A DNA stretch of 64,000 bases from Pseudomonadota bacterium (GTDB taxonomy: Bacteria > Pseudomonadota > Alphaproteobacteria > Rhizobiales > Phreatobacteraceae), in contig JAIUOO010000018.1 of the NCBI GenBank assembly GCA_020161695.1, forward strand, positions 1-64,000, written 5' to 3'. Position 1 is the stretch's first letter; each line of letters opens with the position of its first letter. Made by a program: the position numbers and the translations under genes. Positions 46,781-56,401 of this stretch are shown piece by piece. The notes under the pieces were generated by a model. It ran no database searches and had not been told where the DNA came from. It saw nothing but the letters and a program-made list of their open reading frames with translations.

Positions 46781-48013
46781 GTGCTCCAGCAGACCGCCGC
46801 CGCAGAAGCATCCGTCTCCGACATTGACGGGCCCGCCGCCTGGATGCGCCTCGCCATCTGCCTGGCGCTCGGCACCATCGGCGGCGTCGGCATGTGGTCG
46901 GTCGTGGTGGTGATCCCAGCCGTGCAGGCCGATTTCGGCGTCGGCCGCGGCGAGGCCTCGCTGCCATACACATTTGCCATGATGGGGTTCGCACTCGGCG
47001 GCGTCGCCATGGGCCGGCTCACCGACCGCTTCGGCATCATGATTCCAGTCCTGGCCGGCACCGCCCTGCTCGCCTGCGGCTATGTGGCGGCCGGGCTCGC
47101 GCCGAACATCTGGGCCTTCGCCCTGGCGCATGGGTTGCTGATCGGCCTCGGTTCCGCCGCCGTCTTTGGGCCGCTGCTCGCGCATGTCTCGATGTGGTTC
47201 GAGCGTCGTCGCGGCATCGCGGTGGCCCTTGCCGCCTCCGGCAACTATCTCGCCGGCGCGATCTGGCCGCAGATCGTTCGTTTCGCCCTCGAATCGTATG
47301 GTTGGCGGACCACCCATATCATGATCGCAGCCGTGGCCGTGGTGCTGATGGTGCCGCTGGCGCTGCTGCTCCGGAAGCCGGCACCGGCTGCGGCCAGCGG
47401 ACCCGGGCTGGCACGCAGCGCCACGCCGGCGGCGCTCGGCCTGTCGCCCAATGCCTTGATGGCGCTGCTGGCCGTTGCCGGCATTTCCTGCTGCGTCGCC
47501 ATGTCCATGCCGCAGGTCCATATCGTCGCCTATTGCGCCGACCTCGGCTACGGCGTCGCCCGCGGTTCGGAAATGCTGTCGCTGATGCTGGCCTTCGGCA
47601 TCGTCAGCCGCGTCGCGTCGGGCTTCATCGCCGACCGGATCGGCGGTCTCGCGACGCTTCTTCTCGGCTCGGTCCTGCAGGGGCTGGCGCTGATCCTGTT
47701 CCTGACCTCCGATGCGCTGACGCCGCTCTATGTCTTCTCGATCCTGTTCGGCCTGTTCCAGGGCGGCATCGTGCCGAGTTACGCCATCATCGTCCGGGAG
47801 TATTTCTCGGCGGGCGAGGCGGGAACGCGGGTCGGCATCGCGCTGATGGCGACGCTGATCGGCATGGCCTTCGGCGGCTGGATCTCCGGAGTCATCTTTG
47901 ACGTGACGCGCTCCTACCAGGCCGCCTTCGTCAACGGCATCGTGTGGAACCTCGTGAACCTCGCCATCGTTGGATGGCTTCTGATGCGCCGCGAGCAGCT
48001 GGTGCGGGCCTGA
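46781..48013 (+). CDS. MFS transporter
   Basis: About 410 aa with twelve predicted helices. Signature loop RLTDRFGIMIPVLAG follows helix 2, SMWFERRRGIAVALAASGNYLAGAIWP marks helices 4-5, and the matching FIADRIGGLATLLLG lies in the second half. These resemble the monocarboxylate/oxalate-formate (OFA-like) branch, but substrate cannot be assigned. The start is uncertain: GTG 46781 gives a plausible short cytoplasmic tail, while the open frame begins at 46712. Confidence 0.85.
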   Translation: MLQQTAAAEASVSDIDGPAAWMRLAICLALGTIGGVGMWSVVVVIPAVQADFGVGRGEASLPYTFAMMGFALGGVAMGRLTDRFGIMIPVLAGTALLACGYVAAGLAPNIWAFALAHGLLIGLGSAAVFGPLLAHVSMWFERRRGIAVALAASGNYLAGAIWPQIVRFALESYGWRTTHIMIAAVAVVLMVPLALLLRKPAPAAASGPGLARSATPAALGLSPNALMALLAVAGISCCVAMSMPQVHIVAYCADLGYGVARGSEMLSLMLAFGIVSRVASGFIADRIGGLATLLLGSVLQGLALILFLTSDALTPLYVFSILFGLFQGGIVPSYAIIVREYFSAGEAGTRVGIALMATLIGMAFGGWISGVIFDVTRSYQAAFVNGIVWNLVNLAIVGWLLMRREQLVRA

Positions 48014-48080
48014 ACGCCCGCTCGACGCGGTGCGGGCTTCGCGCCATTGTCGCGCGAAGGCGGGCAGGAGGGCTTCAGGC

Positions 48081-48683
48081 ATGACGGGTGTGACCCGCAT
48101 TCCCATCGATGTGCACGACATCGACCAGCTGTTCTCGACCTTCGATCCCTCGCCCTTCCATGAGTTCAGCCTCAATGCGACGGCCGCGCAGTACATCGTC
48201 TCGCAAGCCTGGTACGCACCGCGCGCCAATCATTTCGTGATCGAGTTGATCCTGCGTGGCCGGTCTTCGACGCGAAAGGATGCCGACAAGGTGGAGGCGG
48301 TGCTGCGTCAGCACTTCACGCGCCTTGCCGTCAACGAGGCGATGAACCTCCGCAAGCTGATCCGCACCGGCCTGATCTCGCTCGCCATCGGCCTGTGCGT
48401 GCTGGCCTTCTGCACCGCGCTGTCGCGGCTCGTGGACAATTCGCCGTTGCCCGACGGCTGGCGCGAAGGCATCCGCGATGGCATCTCGGTCTTCGGCTGG
48501 GTCGCGAACTGGCGGCCGGCGCAGATCCTGTTCTACGACTGGTGGCCGCTTCGGCGGAACCGCAATCTCTACCGGCGCCTCGCCAAGGCCGAAGTCGTCC
48601 CGGGCAGGCTGTCCCGCAAGGATGCCCATGCCGACGAGGTGGCGCCGCTCGATACCATGCCGATCGAATCCGGTCCGACCTGA
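48081..48683 (+). CDS. Hypothetical membrane protein
   Basis: 200 aa, AGGAGG nine bases upstream of the ATG. The N-terminal half is soluble and mixed alpha/beta (FDPSPFHEFSLNATAAQYIV ... ADKVEAVLRQHFTRLAVNE). One clear transmembrane helix follows (LISLAIGLCVLAFCTALSRLV, about 97-117), and then a tryptophan-rich possible re-entrant or second helix (ISVFGWVANWRPAQILFYDWW). I do not recognise a named family. It sits at the end of the tad locus, convergent with tadC, where a tadD TPR gene would often be. It has no TPR features. Confidence 0.7.
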   Translation: MTGVTRIPIDVHDIDQLFSTFDPSPFHEFSLNATAAQYIVSQAWYAPRANHFVIELILRGRSSTRKDADKVEAVLRQHFTRLAVNEAMNLRKLIRTGLISLAIGLCVLAFCTALSRLVDNSPLPDGWREGIRDGISVFGWVANWRPAQILFYDWWPLRRNRNLYRRLAKAEVVPGRLSRKDAHADEVAPLDTMPIESGPT

Positions 48684-48699
48684 CGTCCGACCGGCTCCG

Positions 48700-49674
48700 T
48701 CAGTTCGCGGCCATGAGGCGGATCACCGCCGGGCCCATGATGACGATGAACAGGCAGGGCAGGAAGAACACGATCATCGGCACGGTCAGCTTCGGCGGCA
48801 GCGAGGCTGCTTTCTTCTCAGCTTCCGACATGCGCATGTCGCGGTTTTCCTGCGCCATCACGCGCAGCGTGTTGGCGAGCGGCGTGCCGTAGCGCTCGGC
48901 CTGGATCAGCGCCATGGACACCGCCTTGACGCCGTCGAGATCGGTGCGCTTGGCGAGGTTCTCGTAGGCGAGGCGGCGGTCCTGCAGGTAGCTGAGTTCG
49001 GCGGTCGTCAGCGTCAGTTCCTCGGCCAGCGGGATCGACTGTGAGCCGACCTCCTGGCTGACGCGCTTGAACGCCACCTCGATGGACATGCCCGCCTCGA
49101 CGCAGATCAGCATCAGGTCGAGCGAATCCGGAAAGGCGCGCCGGATCGAGGTCTTGCGGCGGTCGATCTGGTTCTTGAGGAACAGCATCGGCAACTGCAG
49201 GCCGACATAGGCGGCAAAGCACGCGATCAGCACGCGGACGATAGCCGGCTGCTGCATGTCGTTGATCACGAAGAGATAGATCAGCGCCAGCAGGAAGGTG
49301 ACGATCGGCACCACCATGCGGAACAGCAGGAACACGATATAGGGCACCTGGCCGCGATAACCGGCCTGGATCAGCTTGTCGCGCGCCTCGTCCTGCGCGA
49401 GGTGCTTGGTCAGCTGCAGGCCGTTGACGATCGACATCATCCAGGCCTTGGGCGTCTGGCGGACGGTGACCCGCTCGCCATTGGCCATGCGCGCGCGCTC
49501 GCGCTCGCGGATGCGCGACCGCTCCACCGACACCGCCTTCATGCGCCGCCCGAGATTGTCGCCGGCGAACAGCGGCATGGCGAAGGTGATGACGGTCGCG
49601 CCCACCGCGATGGCGATGAGCATCTGGATCATGAAGTCGCGGTCGTGGAGCTTCTCGATGATGAGGCCCAGCAT
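48700..49674 (-). CDS. tadC: TadC, inner-membrane platform protein of the Tad pilus
   Basis: 324 aa of the T2SSF/GspF family. It has hydrophobic segments at the N-terminus (MLIAIAVGATVITFAMPLF), centre (VVPIVTFLLALIYLFV) and C-terminus (PMIVFFLPCLFIVIMGPAVI). The cytoplasmic T2SSF domain has FPDSLDLMLICVEAGMSIEVAFKRV and TLRVMAQENRDMRMSEAEKKA. With TadB it forms the platform on which CpaF drives pilin assembly. It starts 15 bases after tadB and ends the cpa operon. Confidence 0.93.
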   Translation of the reverse strand: MLGLIIEKLHDRDFMIQMLIAIAVGATVITFAMPLFAGDNLGRRMKAVSVERSRIRERERARMANGERVTVRQTPKAWMMSIVNGLQLTKHLAQDEARDKLIQAGYRGQVPYIVFLLFRMVVPIVTFLLALIYLFVINDMQQPAIVRVLIACFAAYVGLQLPMLFLKNQIDRRKTSIRRAFPDSLDLMLICVEAGMSIEVAFKRVSQEVGSQSIPLAEELTLTTAELSYLQDRRLAYENLAKRTDLDGVKAVSMALIQAERYGTPLANTLRVMAQENRDMRMSEAEKKAASLPPKLTVPMIVFFLPCLFIVIMGPAVIRLMAAN

Positions 49675-49689
49675 GGTCGGCGAGCCCCT

Positions 49690-50667
49690 CTAGAAGTCGA
49701 AGTTGATCATCTTCCGCATGACCATCACGCCGGTGAACATCCACAGGAGGCACCCAGCGAGCATCAGCCGGCCGAGTTCAGTGGTCCACAGGAGCGAGAT
49801 GTATTGCGGGGTCGACATGTAGACGAAGATCATCACTGCCGGCGGCAGGCAGGCGATGATGGCGGCTGAGGACTTGGCCTCCTGCGACAGGGCCACGATC
49901 TTGGCCTTCATCTTCTTTCGGTCGCGCAGCACCTTGGCGAGGTTGCCGAGCGTCTCGGAGAGGTTGCCGCCGGCCTTCTGCTGGATCGAGATCACGATGC
50001 AGAAGAAGTTTGCCTCGGCCACCGGCATGCGCTCGTAGAGCTTGAGCACAGCCTCGTGGAGCGGGATGCCGAGCGCGGTCTGCTCGACCACGAACTTGAA
50101 CTCCGAGCGAACCGGTTCCTGCGCTTCGGTCGCGATGATCCTGAGGCAGTCGCCGATCGGCAGGCCCGCCTTGACGCCGCGGACGATGACATCGACCGCA
50201 TTGGCGAGCTCGTTCAGGAAGGCGGCCATGCGCCGCTTCTTCATGAAGTTGAGAATCCATTGCGGCAGGCCGAACCCGAAGGCGCCAGCCGAGGCGAGCG
50301 CTGGTATCAGCGACAGGCCGGCCATCAGGGGCATGATGAACCCAACGACGCCGAGCACGGCCGACAGGATGTAGAACTGCTTCTTGGTCCAGGTCAGGCC
50401 CGCCTGGGTGATGCGGGTCTGGAGCGGCGGGCGCGCGGCGTTCTTCTGCCGGCGGTCGAGTTCCTTCAACGTCTCCTCGACGCTCGGGCGCTTGACGGTC
50501 TGCTCGTCGAGCTTGCCGCGCACCGAGCGTGCGGCGGTCTGCGCGACCGCATCGAGCCGCTGGTCGGCTTTCAGCTCGCCAGAGAGGAACGGATAGATCA
50601 GCGCATAGGCGAGGCCGCCCGCGCAGATCGTGGCGAGGCCGATGATGGCGATGGCATCGAATTCCAT
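49690..50667 (-). CDS. tadB: TadB, inner-membrane platform protein of the Tad pilus
   Basis: 325 aa, also T2SSF. Core segments are LNELANAVDVIVRGVKAGLPIGDCLRIIATEAQEPVRSEF (about 150-190) and SIQQKAGGNLSETLGNLAKVLRDRKKMKAKI. Hydrophobic helices occur at both ends and around 110-135. It pairs with TadC. It starts 4 bases after the cpaF stop. Confidence 0.94.
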   Translation of the reverse strand: MEFDAIAIIGLATICAGGLAYALIYPFLSGELKADQRLDAVAQTAARSVRGKLDEQTVKRPSVEETLKELDRRQKNAARPPLQTRITQAGLTWTKKQFYILSAVLGVVGFIMPLMAGLSLIPALASAGAFGFGLPQWILNFMKKRRMAAFLNELANAVDVIVRGVKAGLPIGDCLRIIATEAQEPVRSEFKFVVEQTALGIPLHEAVLKLYERMPVAEANFFCIVISIQQKAGGNLSETLGNLAKVLRDRKKMKAKIVALSQEAKSSAAIIACLPPAVMIFVYMSTPQYISLLWTTELGRLMLAGCLLWMFTGVMVMRKMINFDF

Positions 50668-50671
50668 CGGC

Positions 50672-52147
50672 TTACCTCATGGCTTCGCCGACATCGGCTG
50701 CGTCGAGCGCGGCGGCCAGTCGCTTGTCCTCGCCGTAATAGCGGGCGCGGTCCCAGAATTTCGGCCGGCCGATGCCGGTCGAGCGGTGACGACCGGCGAT
50801 CTTGCCGTTCTCGTCCTCGCCCAGCATCTCGTAGACGAAGAGGTCCTGGGTGATCGGCGTGTCGCCTTCGAGGCCGAGCACCTCGGTGACATGGGTGATG
50901 CGGCGCGAGCCGTCGCGCAGACGGGCGGCCTGGACGATGACGTCGACCGAGCCGACGATGATCTCGCGCACGGTCTTGGCAGGCAGCGAATAGCCGCCCA
51001 TGGCGATCATCGATTCCATGCGCGACAGGCACTCGCGGGGGCTGTTGGCGTGGATCGTGCCCATCGAGCCGTCATGGCCCGTGTTCATCGCCTGCAAAAG
51101 ATCGAAGACCTCGGGTCCGCGGACCTCGCCGACGATGATCCGCTCGGGGCGCATACGCAGGCAGTTCTTGACGAGATCGGTCATGGTGACGCGGCCCTCG
51201 CCCTCGAGGTTCGGCGGGCGGGTTTCGAGGCGGACCACATGCGGCTGCTGCAGCTGCAGTTCCGCGGCGTCCTCGCAGGTGATGATGCGCTCGTCGGAAT
51301 CGATGTAGCGGGTCAGGCAGTTCAGCAGCGTCGTCTTGCCCGAGCCCGTGCCGCCGGAGACGACGATGTTGCAGCGGACGCGGCCGATGATGCGGAGGAT
51401 TTCCGCGCCCTCGGGCGAGATCGAGCCGAACTTGACGAGCTGCTCCAGCGTCAGCTTGTCCTTCTTGAACTTGCGGATGGTGAGGGCGGCGCCGTCGATG
51501 GCGAGAGGCGGCGCGATGACGTTGACGCGCGAGCCGTCGGGCAGGCGCGCGTCGCAGATCGGCGAGGATTCATCGACCCGGCGGCCGACCTGGCTGACGA
51601 TGCGCTGGCAGATGTTCATCAGCTGCGAAGCGTCGCGGAACCGGATTCCGGTCTTCGCGATCTTGCCGGCGACTTCGATATAGACGGTGTTGGGCCCGTT
51701 CACCATGATGTCGGCGATGTCGTCGCGCGCGAGCAGCGGCTCGAGCGGGCCATAGCCGAGAACGTCGTTGCAGATGTCTTCGAGCAGGTCTTCCTGTTCG
51801 GCGATCGACATCACGATGTTCTTGATCGTGATGATCTCGTTGACGATGTCGCGGATTTCCTCGCGCGCCGAGATGCCGTCGAGCTTGGCGAGCTGCGACA
51901 GGTCGATGGCCTCGATCAGCGCGCCGAAAACCTGGCTCTTCGTCTCGTAGAAGCTCGATGACCGCTGGCGATCTTCCGGAGCCGGCGCAGCATGGGCCGG
52001 CGCCATGGGCGGCGAGGAGATGCTCGGCATCTTCGCCGGCTCCGCAGCGCGCGGCGCGGCGGCCGCGGCCGCGCGCTCGATCGTCGCCGCTCCGCCCTGA
52101 GGGGGGAACCCCGATCCCGATCCGGTGGTGCCGCGCTTACCGAACAT
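50672..52147 (-). CDS. cpaF: CpaF (TadA), Tad pilus assembly ATPase
   Basis: 491 aa secretion ATPase. A disordered Gly/Ser/Pro-rich N-terminus of about 60 residues is followed by the N-terminal domain and the ATPase core. Walker A is [17 protein letters not shown], an Asp-box is [13 protein letters not shown], Walker B is [28 protein letters not shown] and a His box follows in [13 protein letters not shown]. It powers extension, and in Caulobacter also retraction, of Flp pili. Confidence 0.96.
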   Translation of the reverse strand: MFGKRGTTGSGSGFPPQGGAATIERAAAAAAPRAAEPAKMPSISSPPMAPAHAAPAPEDRQRSSSFYETKSQVFGALIEAIDLSQLAKLDGISAREEIRDIVNEIITIKNIVMSIAEQEDLLEDICNDVLGYGPLEPLLARDDIADIMVNGPNTVYIEVAGKIAKTGIRFRDASQLMNICQRIVSQVGRRVDESSPICDARLPDGSRVNVIAPPLAIDGAALTIRKFKKDKLTLEQLVKFGSISPEGAEILRIIGRVRCNIVVSGGTGSGKTTLLNCLTRYIDSDERIITCEDAAELQLQQPHVVRLETRPPNLEGEGRVTMTDLVKNCLRMRPERIIVGEVRGPEVFDLLQAMNTGHDGSMGTIHANSPRECLSRMESMIAMGGYSLPAKTVREIIVGSVDVIVQAARLRDGSRRITHVTEVLGLEGDTPITQDLFVYEMLGEDENGKIAGRHRSTGIGRPKFWDRARYYGEDKRLAAALDAADVGEAMR

Positions 52148-52174
52148 GCTGCCTCGAACAGGTTGGCCGGGCCG

Positions 52175-53440
52175 TCAGGCCTTCTTGCGGAATGGAAGTT
52201 TCTCGAGGATCGGCGCCAGCGGCCCAAGCAGGCCGGCCCGCGCCTTCCGCGTGTCGTGGCGTCCGGTCATCGCGAGGGCGAGATCGGTGAATTGCTGGGA
52301 CACCCGGTGCCCCGGCTCCATCTCGGCCAGCATCTGGCCGTTATTGGCGGCCGTGCCGAACAGCTGCGGCTCGAACGGGATTACCGCCACGGGCTCGGAT
52401 TCGAGCGCCTTGGCGAAATCTGCCGGCTTGATCTCCGGGCGCTTGGCGACGCCGGTCTGGTTCAGCATGTAGCGCGGCGCCGCATCGTTCGGCCGCGACG
52501 CGCGCAGGAGATCGATGATGTTCTTGGCGTTGCGCAGGTTGGCGAGATCCGGCGCGGCGACGACGAGAATGTCGTCGGCGGTCGCCAGCGCGCGCTTGGT
52601 CCAGCCGGTCCAGGCGTGCGGCATGTCGAGGACGATCGAGGGAACCGTCGCCTTGAGGATGTCGATGACGCTGTCGAAGGCTTCGGGGCCGAGGTCGTAG
52701 ACGCGCTCCAGCGTGGCGGGGGCCGCCAGCAGCGACAGATTGTCCGAGCAGCGCGACAGCAGGCGGTCGACGAAGGCCGTGTCGACGCGGTCCGGCGAGA
52801 ACACGGCGTCGGCCATGCCTTGCGGCGGGTCCTGGTTGAAGTCGAGGCCGCCGGTGCCGAAGGCGAGGTCCATGTCGGCGATGCAGGTATCGGTGCCGAT
52901 GTCCTTCGAGATCGCCCAGGCGAGATTGTGCGCGATGGTGGAGGCGCCGACGCCGCCCTTGGCGCCGATGATCGCGATGCTCCGGCCAACTGGCTTGGCG
53001 CCGTCGGAGGCATAGAGGCGGGAGACAGTGCGGATGATGTCGAGGACGCCGGTCGGCCCCATCATGTAGTCGCTGACGCCGCGCGCCATCATCTCGCGAT
53101 AGAGGACGATGTCGTTGACCTGGCCGATGACGATCACCTTGGTGGTGGCGTCGCAGACCTCGGCGAGCTCGTCGAGGTGGCCGAGGATCTCGCCCTTGCG
53201 GCCGGTCGTCTCGAGAATCACGACATTGGGTGTCGGCGAGGTCCGGTAGGACTCGACGGCCGCGGGCGCACCGCCCATCTGGACGCGCACATGGGCCTTG
53301 TCCATGCGCCGGTCCTCGGCGGCCTCGGCGATGATGCCGGCCAGTTCCGATGTTTCGCAGAAGGCCTGCAGGGAGATGCGCGGAACGGGCGCGATCTGCT
53401 CGCCCTGCGCCTCCGACGGGAGCGTTGCCTCGTCCGCCAC
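52175..53440 (-). CDS. cpaE: CpaE (TadZ), polar-localising ParA-like ATPase
   Basis: 421 aa from a GTG start. The N-terminal half is a receiver-like domain (PNVVILETTGRKGEILGHLDELAEVCD, then KVIVIGQVNDIVLYREMMARGVSDYMMGP). The C-terminal half is a MinD/ParA ATPase with a variant Walker A (IIGAKGGVGASTIAHNLAW) and DMDLAFGTGGLDFNQDPPQG. In Caulobacter CpaE places the pilus machine at the pole. It starts 3 bases after cpaD. Confidence 0.95.
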   Translation of the reverse strand: MADEATLPSEAQGEQIAPVPRISLQAFCETSELAGIIAEAAEDRRMDKAHVRVQMGGAPAAVESYRTSPTPNVVILETTGRKGEILGHLDELAEVCDATTKVIVIGQVNDIVLYREMMARGVSDYMMGPTGVLDIIRTVSRLYASDGAKPVGRSIAIIGAKGGVGASTIAHNLAWAISKDIGTDTCIADMDLAFGTGGLDFNQDPPQGMADAVFSPDRVDTAFVDRLLSRCSDNLSLLAAPATLERVYDLGPEAFDSVIDILKATVPSIVLDMPHAWTGWTKRALATADDILVVAAPDLANLRNAKNIIDLLRASRPNDAAPRYMLNQTGVAKRPEIKPADFAKALESEPVAVIPFEPQLFGTAANNGQMLAEMEPGHRVSQQFTDLALAMTGRHDTRKARAGLLGPLAPILEKLPFRKKA

Positions 53441-53443
53441 GGC

Positions 53444-53890
53444 TTACCCCTTGATTTCGCGCTTGATGTCGGTGAGCGACCGGATCGGCTGATGGTCGAT
53501 CTGCGGTCCGGGGGCCGTGCCCTGGCGATGCCGGCCCATGATGGTCTGGCGGCGCGCCGCGTCGATCTCGGTTTCCTGGCGCGGTCCCAGCAGATCGTTC
53601 GGGTTGGCGACGATCGCCGCCAGATTGTGCTGCGACGCGCAGCCATGGTTCCAGCTCGGACGATTCAGGTGGCTGTCCGAACCGGGCGCGGCGCCAAGGT
53701 CGTTCGGCCAGAGCCCACACTGGGAAGCGACGTAGGCGCCCTGCGGGCCGACCATGATCGGGTGCCGCTGGCGGTAGTCGTGCGGGTAGGGATCGCGCAT
53801 CGAGGCGACCGACTGACAGCCGCCGAGAGCGAACGCGGCGCCGATCACGACCAGCTTCGCGATGGGGAGGCGGTTGGGCACGCGGAACAT
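53444..53890 (-). CDS. cpaD: CpaD pilus lipoprotein, apparently internally deleted
   Basis: 148 aa. A lipoprotein signal ends AAFALGGC (Cys25), followed by the usual DYRQRHPI start of the mature CpaD. The C-terminal family block (CGLWPNDLG, then WNHGCASQHNLAAIVANPND) is intact. CpaD proteins I know have about 200-250 residues with a conserved domain of roughly 80-100 residues between RHPI and CGLWP. Here only about a dozen residues connect the two. No frameshift is needed to explain this, so it is an in-frame loss. Whether the protein still functions with the secretin is unknown. Confidence 0.8.
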   Translation of the reverse strand: MFRVPNRLPIAKLVVIGAAFALGGCQSVASMRDPYPHDYRQRHPIMVGPQGAYVASQCGLWPNDLGAAPGSDSHLNRPSWNHGCASQHNLAAIVANPNDLLGPRQETEIDAARRQTIMGRHRQGTAPGPQIDHQPIRSLTDIKREIKG

Positions 53891-53916
53891 GGGAAACCTC
53901 TGGCTTGGAGCCCTGA

Positions 53917-55419
53917 TCAGTCGCGGATGAAGCCGACGGGGCCGTTGAAGCGTCCGCGGGGAGCGGGGGCGCCGGCGGTTCCGTAGATGCGGTTGAGGCG
54001 GCCGATGAACATGCCGGCCGGATCGGACGGATCCTGGTAGTTGTCGTCGGGCCGGGCGAGCTGGTTGGCGGAGACGGGACGCACGATGTAGGGTGTCACC
54101 ATGACCATCAGCTCGGTCTGGCCGCGCTGGTAGTCGCGCGAGCGGAACAGGGCGCCGAGAACCGGAATGTTCATGGCGCCGGGCATGCCGCCGATCGCCT
54201 GGCGGGTCTGCTCCTGCAGCAGGCCGGCGAGGACCATCGAGCCGCCGGACGGCAGTTCGATCGTGGTGTCGGCGCGACGGGTGCGCAGGCCAGGGACGAC
54301 GATGCCCTGCGAGTTCGAGCCGCTGGCGAGGCGGACCGAGACGTCGTTGTTGATTTCGCTGACCTCGACGCCGACGCGCAGGCTGATGCGGCCCTCCGAC
54401 ATCACCACGGGGGTGAAGGCGAGGATGACGCCGAAAGGCTTGAATTCCAGCGTGATGTTGCCGGTGATGTCGCGGCCGGTCGGCACCGGGAATTCGCCGC
54501 CGGCAACGAACTTCGCCTGCTCGCCGGAAATGGCGGTCAGCGTCGGTTCGGCCAGCGTGCGCACGAGGCCGTTTTCCTCGAAGGCGCGGATCGTGCTGGT
54601 TACGACATTGTTGCCGACCCGCGAGCCGATCTGGATGGTGTTCGGCGAGGGGTCGATATTGTTGACGTTGAACCGGCCCGAAGTCAGCAGGCCATAGACG
54701 AAGCCGCCGGCATTGCCGAGGCCGTTTCCGGTCGCGCCGGCGATCGCCGACGTGGGATCGAAGGCGTCCATGCGGATGCCGAGCTGGCGGATCAGCGTGC
54801 GCTGGATCTCGGCGACGGTCACCTTCAGGTGGACCTGATCGCGACCACGGATCGAGATGGCGTTGACCACCTTCTTTTCGTCGCCGACCAGCCGCGCGGC
54901 GACGTCCATCGCCTGCTGCGCTTCCAGCGGGGTCGCGACCGAGCCCGAGACGACGACCGAGTCGTTGACCGAACGGACCTCGATATTGGCGTTCGGCAGC
55001 ACGCTGCGCAGCGTCTGGCGCAGGCCGCCAAGGTCGCGGCCGACCTCGATGTCATAGGCGGCGATCTGCCGGCCTTCGGCATCGATGAAGAAGACGTTGG
55101 TCTGGCCGACGGCGACGCCGATCAGGAAGACACGGCGGGCCGAGCGTACGACCGCGTTGGCAATGGCCGGGTTGGCGACGATGACGTCGCGGGCATCGCG
55201 CGGAAGCTCGACCGGAATGGACTTGCCGACGCCGAGCGTAACCATCTGGTTGCCGCTGACGGGGCGCTGCTGGCGCGCAGCGGTGCTGCCCTGAGCGACG
55301 GCCTCGCCGAGGCCGGCCGCGCAGACGAGGGCGCAGATGGCGGCGCCGGCAACCCGGGCGAGAGCCTTTGCGGCGTGGCGCGGCGCGGCGGGAGGGGTCT
55401 GGAGGGACGAGCGCATCAT
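53917..55419 (-). CDS. cpaC: CpaC (RcpA), Tad pilus outer-membrane secretin
   Basis: 500 aa. A signal peptide (ALVCAAGLGEAVAQ) is followed by an N-terminal pilus-assembly domain (LGVGKSIPVELPRDARDVIVANPAIANAVV), a BON domain (IEVRSVNDSVVVSGSVATPLEAQQAMD) and the secretin domain. The latter contains VRTLAEPTLTAISGEQAKFVAGGEFPVP and ending GQTELMVMVTPYIVRPV. It forms the outer-membrane channel. Its ATGATG start overlaps the cpaB stop. Confidence 0.95.
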   Translation of the reverse strand: MMRSSLQTPPAAPRHAAKALARVAGAAICALVCAAGLGEAVAQGSTAARQQRPVSGNQMVTLGVGKSIPVELPRDARDVIVANPAIANAVVRSARRVFLIGVAVGQTNVFFIDAEGRQIAAYDIEVGRDLGGLRQTLRSVLPNANIEVRSVNDSVVVSGSVATPLEAQQAMDVAARLVGDEKKVVNAISIRGRDQVHLKVTVAEIQRTLIRQLGIRMDAFDPTSAIAGATGNGLGNAGGFVYGLLTSGRFNVNNIDPSPNTIQIGSRVGNNVVTSTIRAFEENGLVRTLAEPTLTAISGEQAKFVAGGEFPVPTGRDITGNITLEFKPFGVILAFTPVVMSEGRISLRVGVEVSEINNDVSVRLASGSNSQGIVVPGLRTRRADTTIELPSGGSMVLAGLLQEQTRQAIGGMPGAMNIPVLGALFRSRDYQRGQTELMVMVTPYIVRPVSANQLARPDDNYQDPSDPAGMFIGRLNRIYGTAGAPAPRGRFNGPVGFIRD

Positions 55420-56261
55420 TCATTCCCCTGCGGGGTGGTCACGGACCGCACGCCGTGGCGCACGATGGTCATGCGGCCTTCCTGGCTGCCGAACAGAGCC
55501 TCACCGTCGCCGGCGCCTTCGCCGGCGAGGTTGGCGACGGCGGAATCGGCAAGGCTGCGAAGCGCCAGCGACAGGGTTCCGAGCTCGCGGGCGAGCGCCA
55601 GCGTCTCGGACTGTGCCGGCGTGAGTTCGAGCGTCGCGGTGCGGCCGACGATGGTCTTCTCGCCGCCGCGCTCCTCGACAACCTGGTCGACGGCGAGGAC
55701 GCGCACGTTGCGCAGCACGGTGGAGGTCGTGTGGGTCATGCCATCCGCCTGCGCGGCGGCGCTGCCGTTGCGGCGAGCGAGGATCACGTCGACACGGTCG
55801 TTCGGCAGGATGAAGGCGCCGGCGCCGCGCGAGGGGTCGTCGATCGGCGCGGCGATGGCGCGCATGCCCGGCGTCAGGATCGCCGACATGAAGCCGCGAT
55901 TGCCCTTGACCAGCCGCGCGGAGCGGATCGGCTCGCCGGCGATGAAGGCGCTGCGGACGATCGAGCCGACCGTCTCGTCCATGGAGGCAGTGCCAGCGTC
56001 ACCCCGGCGGCGAACGATGAAATTGCCGGTGCCGGCATCGTCGGGCCAGCGCCGCCACGCGACGTCACCGGGCTGGATGATCTTGCCGAGCGGCAGGTCG
56101 ACATTGGCGACCAGCACGTCGAGGGACGGCACCTCTGGGGCAGGCGCAGCCTGCTGCACCTCCGCCGGCGGCGGCCTGCGGCCACCCATCAGGATAGCGG
56201 CGAACCCGCCGGCGCCGAGAGCGACTGCGATGACCACCATCTGTGCAGGCTTCAGACGCAT
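55416..56261 (-). CDS. cpaB: CpaB (RcpC), Tad pilus assembly protein
   Basis: 281 aa. An N-terminal membrane helix (MVVIAVALGAGGFAAILMGG) is followed by an SAF domain (LDVLVANVDLPLGKIIQPGDVAW, IVRSAFIAGEPIRSARLVKG). The RcpC domain comes next, with PGMRAIAAPIDDPSRGAGAFILPNDRVDVILA and TVLRNVRVLAVDQ. RcpC-type proteins are thought to bind peptidoglycan and secretin. The start MRLKPAQM at 56261 has GAGGGT upstream. It heads cpaBCDEF-tadBC and has a CtrA-type half-site 76 bases upstream. Confidence 0.93.
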   Translation of the reverse strand: MRLKPAQMVVIAVALGAGGFAAILMGGRRPPPAEVQQAAPAPEVPSLDVLVANVDLPLGKIIQPGDVAWRRWPDDAGTGNFIVRRRGDAGTASMDETVGSIVRSAFIAGEPIRSARLVKGNRGFMSAILTPGMRAIAAPIDDPSRGAGAFILPNDRVDVILARRNGSAAAQADGMTHTTSTVLRNVRVLAVDQVVEERGGEKTIVGRTATLELTPAQSETLALARELGTLSLALRSLADSAVANLAGEGAGDGEALFGSQEGRMTIVRHGVRSVTTPQGNE

Positions 56262-56336
56262 TGGACCGACCCTCACGCGGCGAGGGCGGACAGGCCCTCG
56301 TCATGAGGCCGGATTCGATCAGGGAAAGGTCAACTT

Positions 56337-56344
56337 ATGGTTAA
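56337..56344 (-). promoter_or_regulatory. CtrA half-site upstream of cpaB
   Basis: ATGGTTAA is the reverse complement of TTAACCAT, the Caulobacter CtrA half-site. It lies 76 bases upstream of the cpaB start, and a GATTC (GANTC) site lies at 56312-56316. In Caulobacter CtrA activates pilus genes, so control by CtrA is plausible. A single 8-mer can arise by chance. Confidence 0.5.
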
Positions 56345-56401
56345 TCGCCGGTGAGCAATTTGACTTAACGAAAAGTCACCGGCCTCGCGCGCGCCGGAAA
56401 T

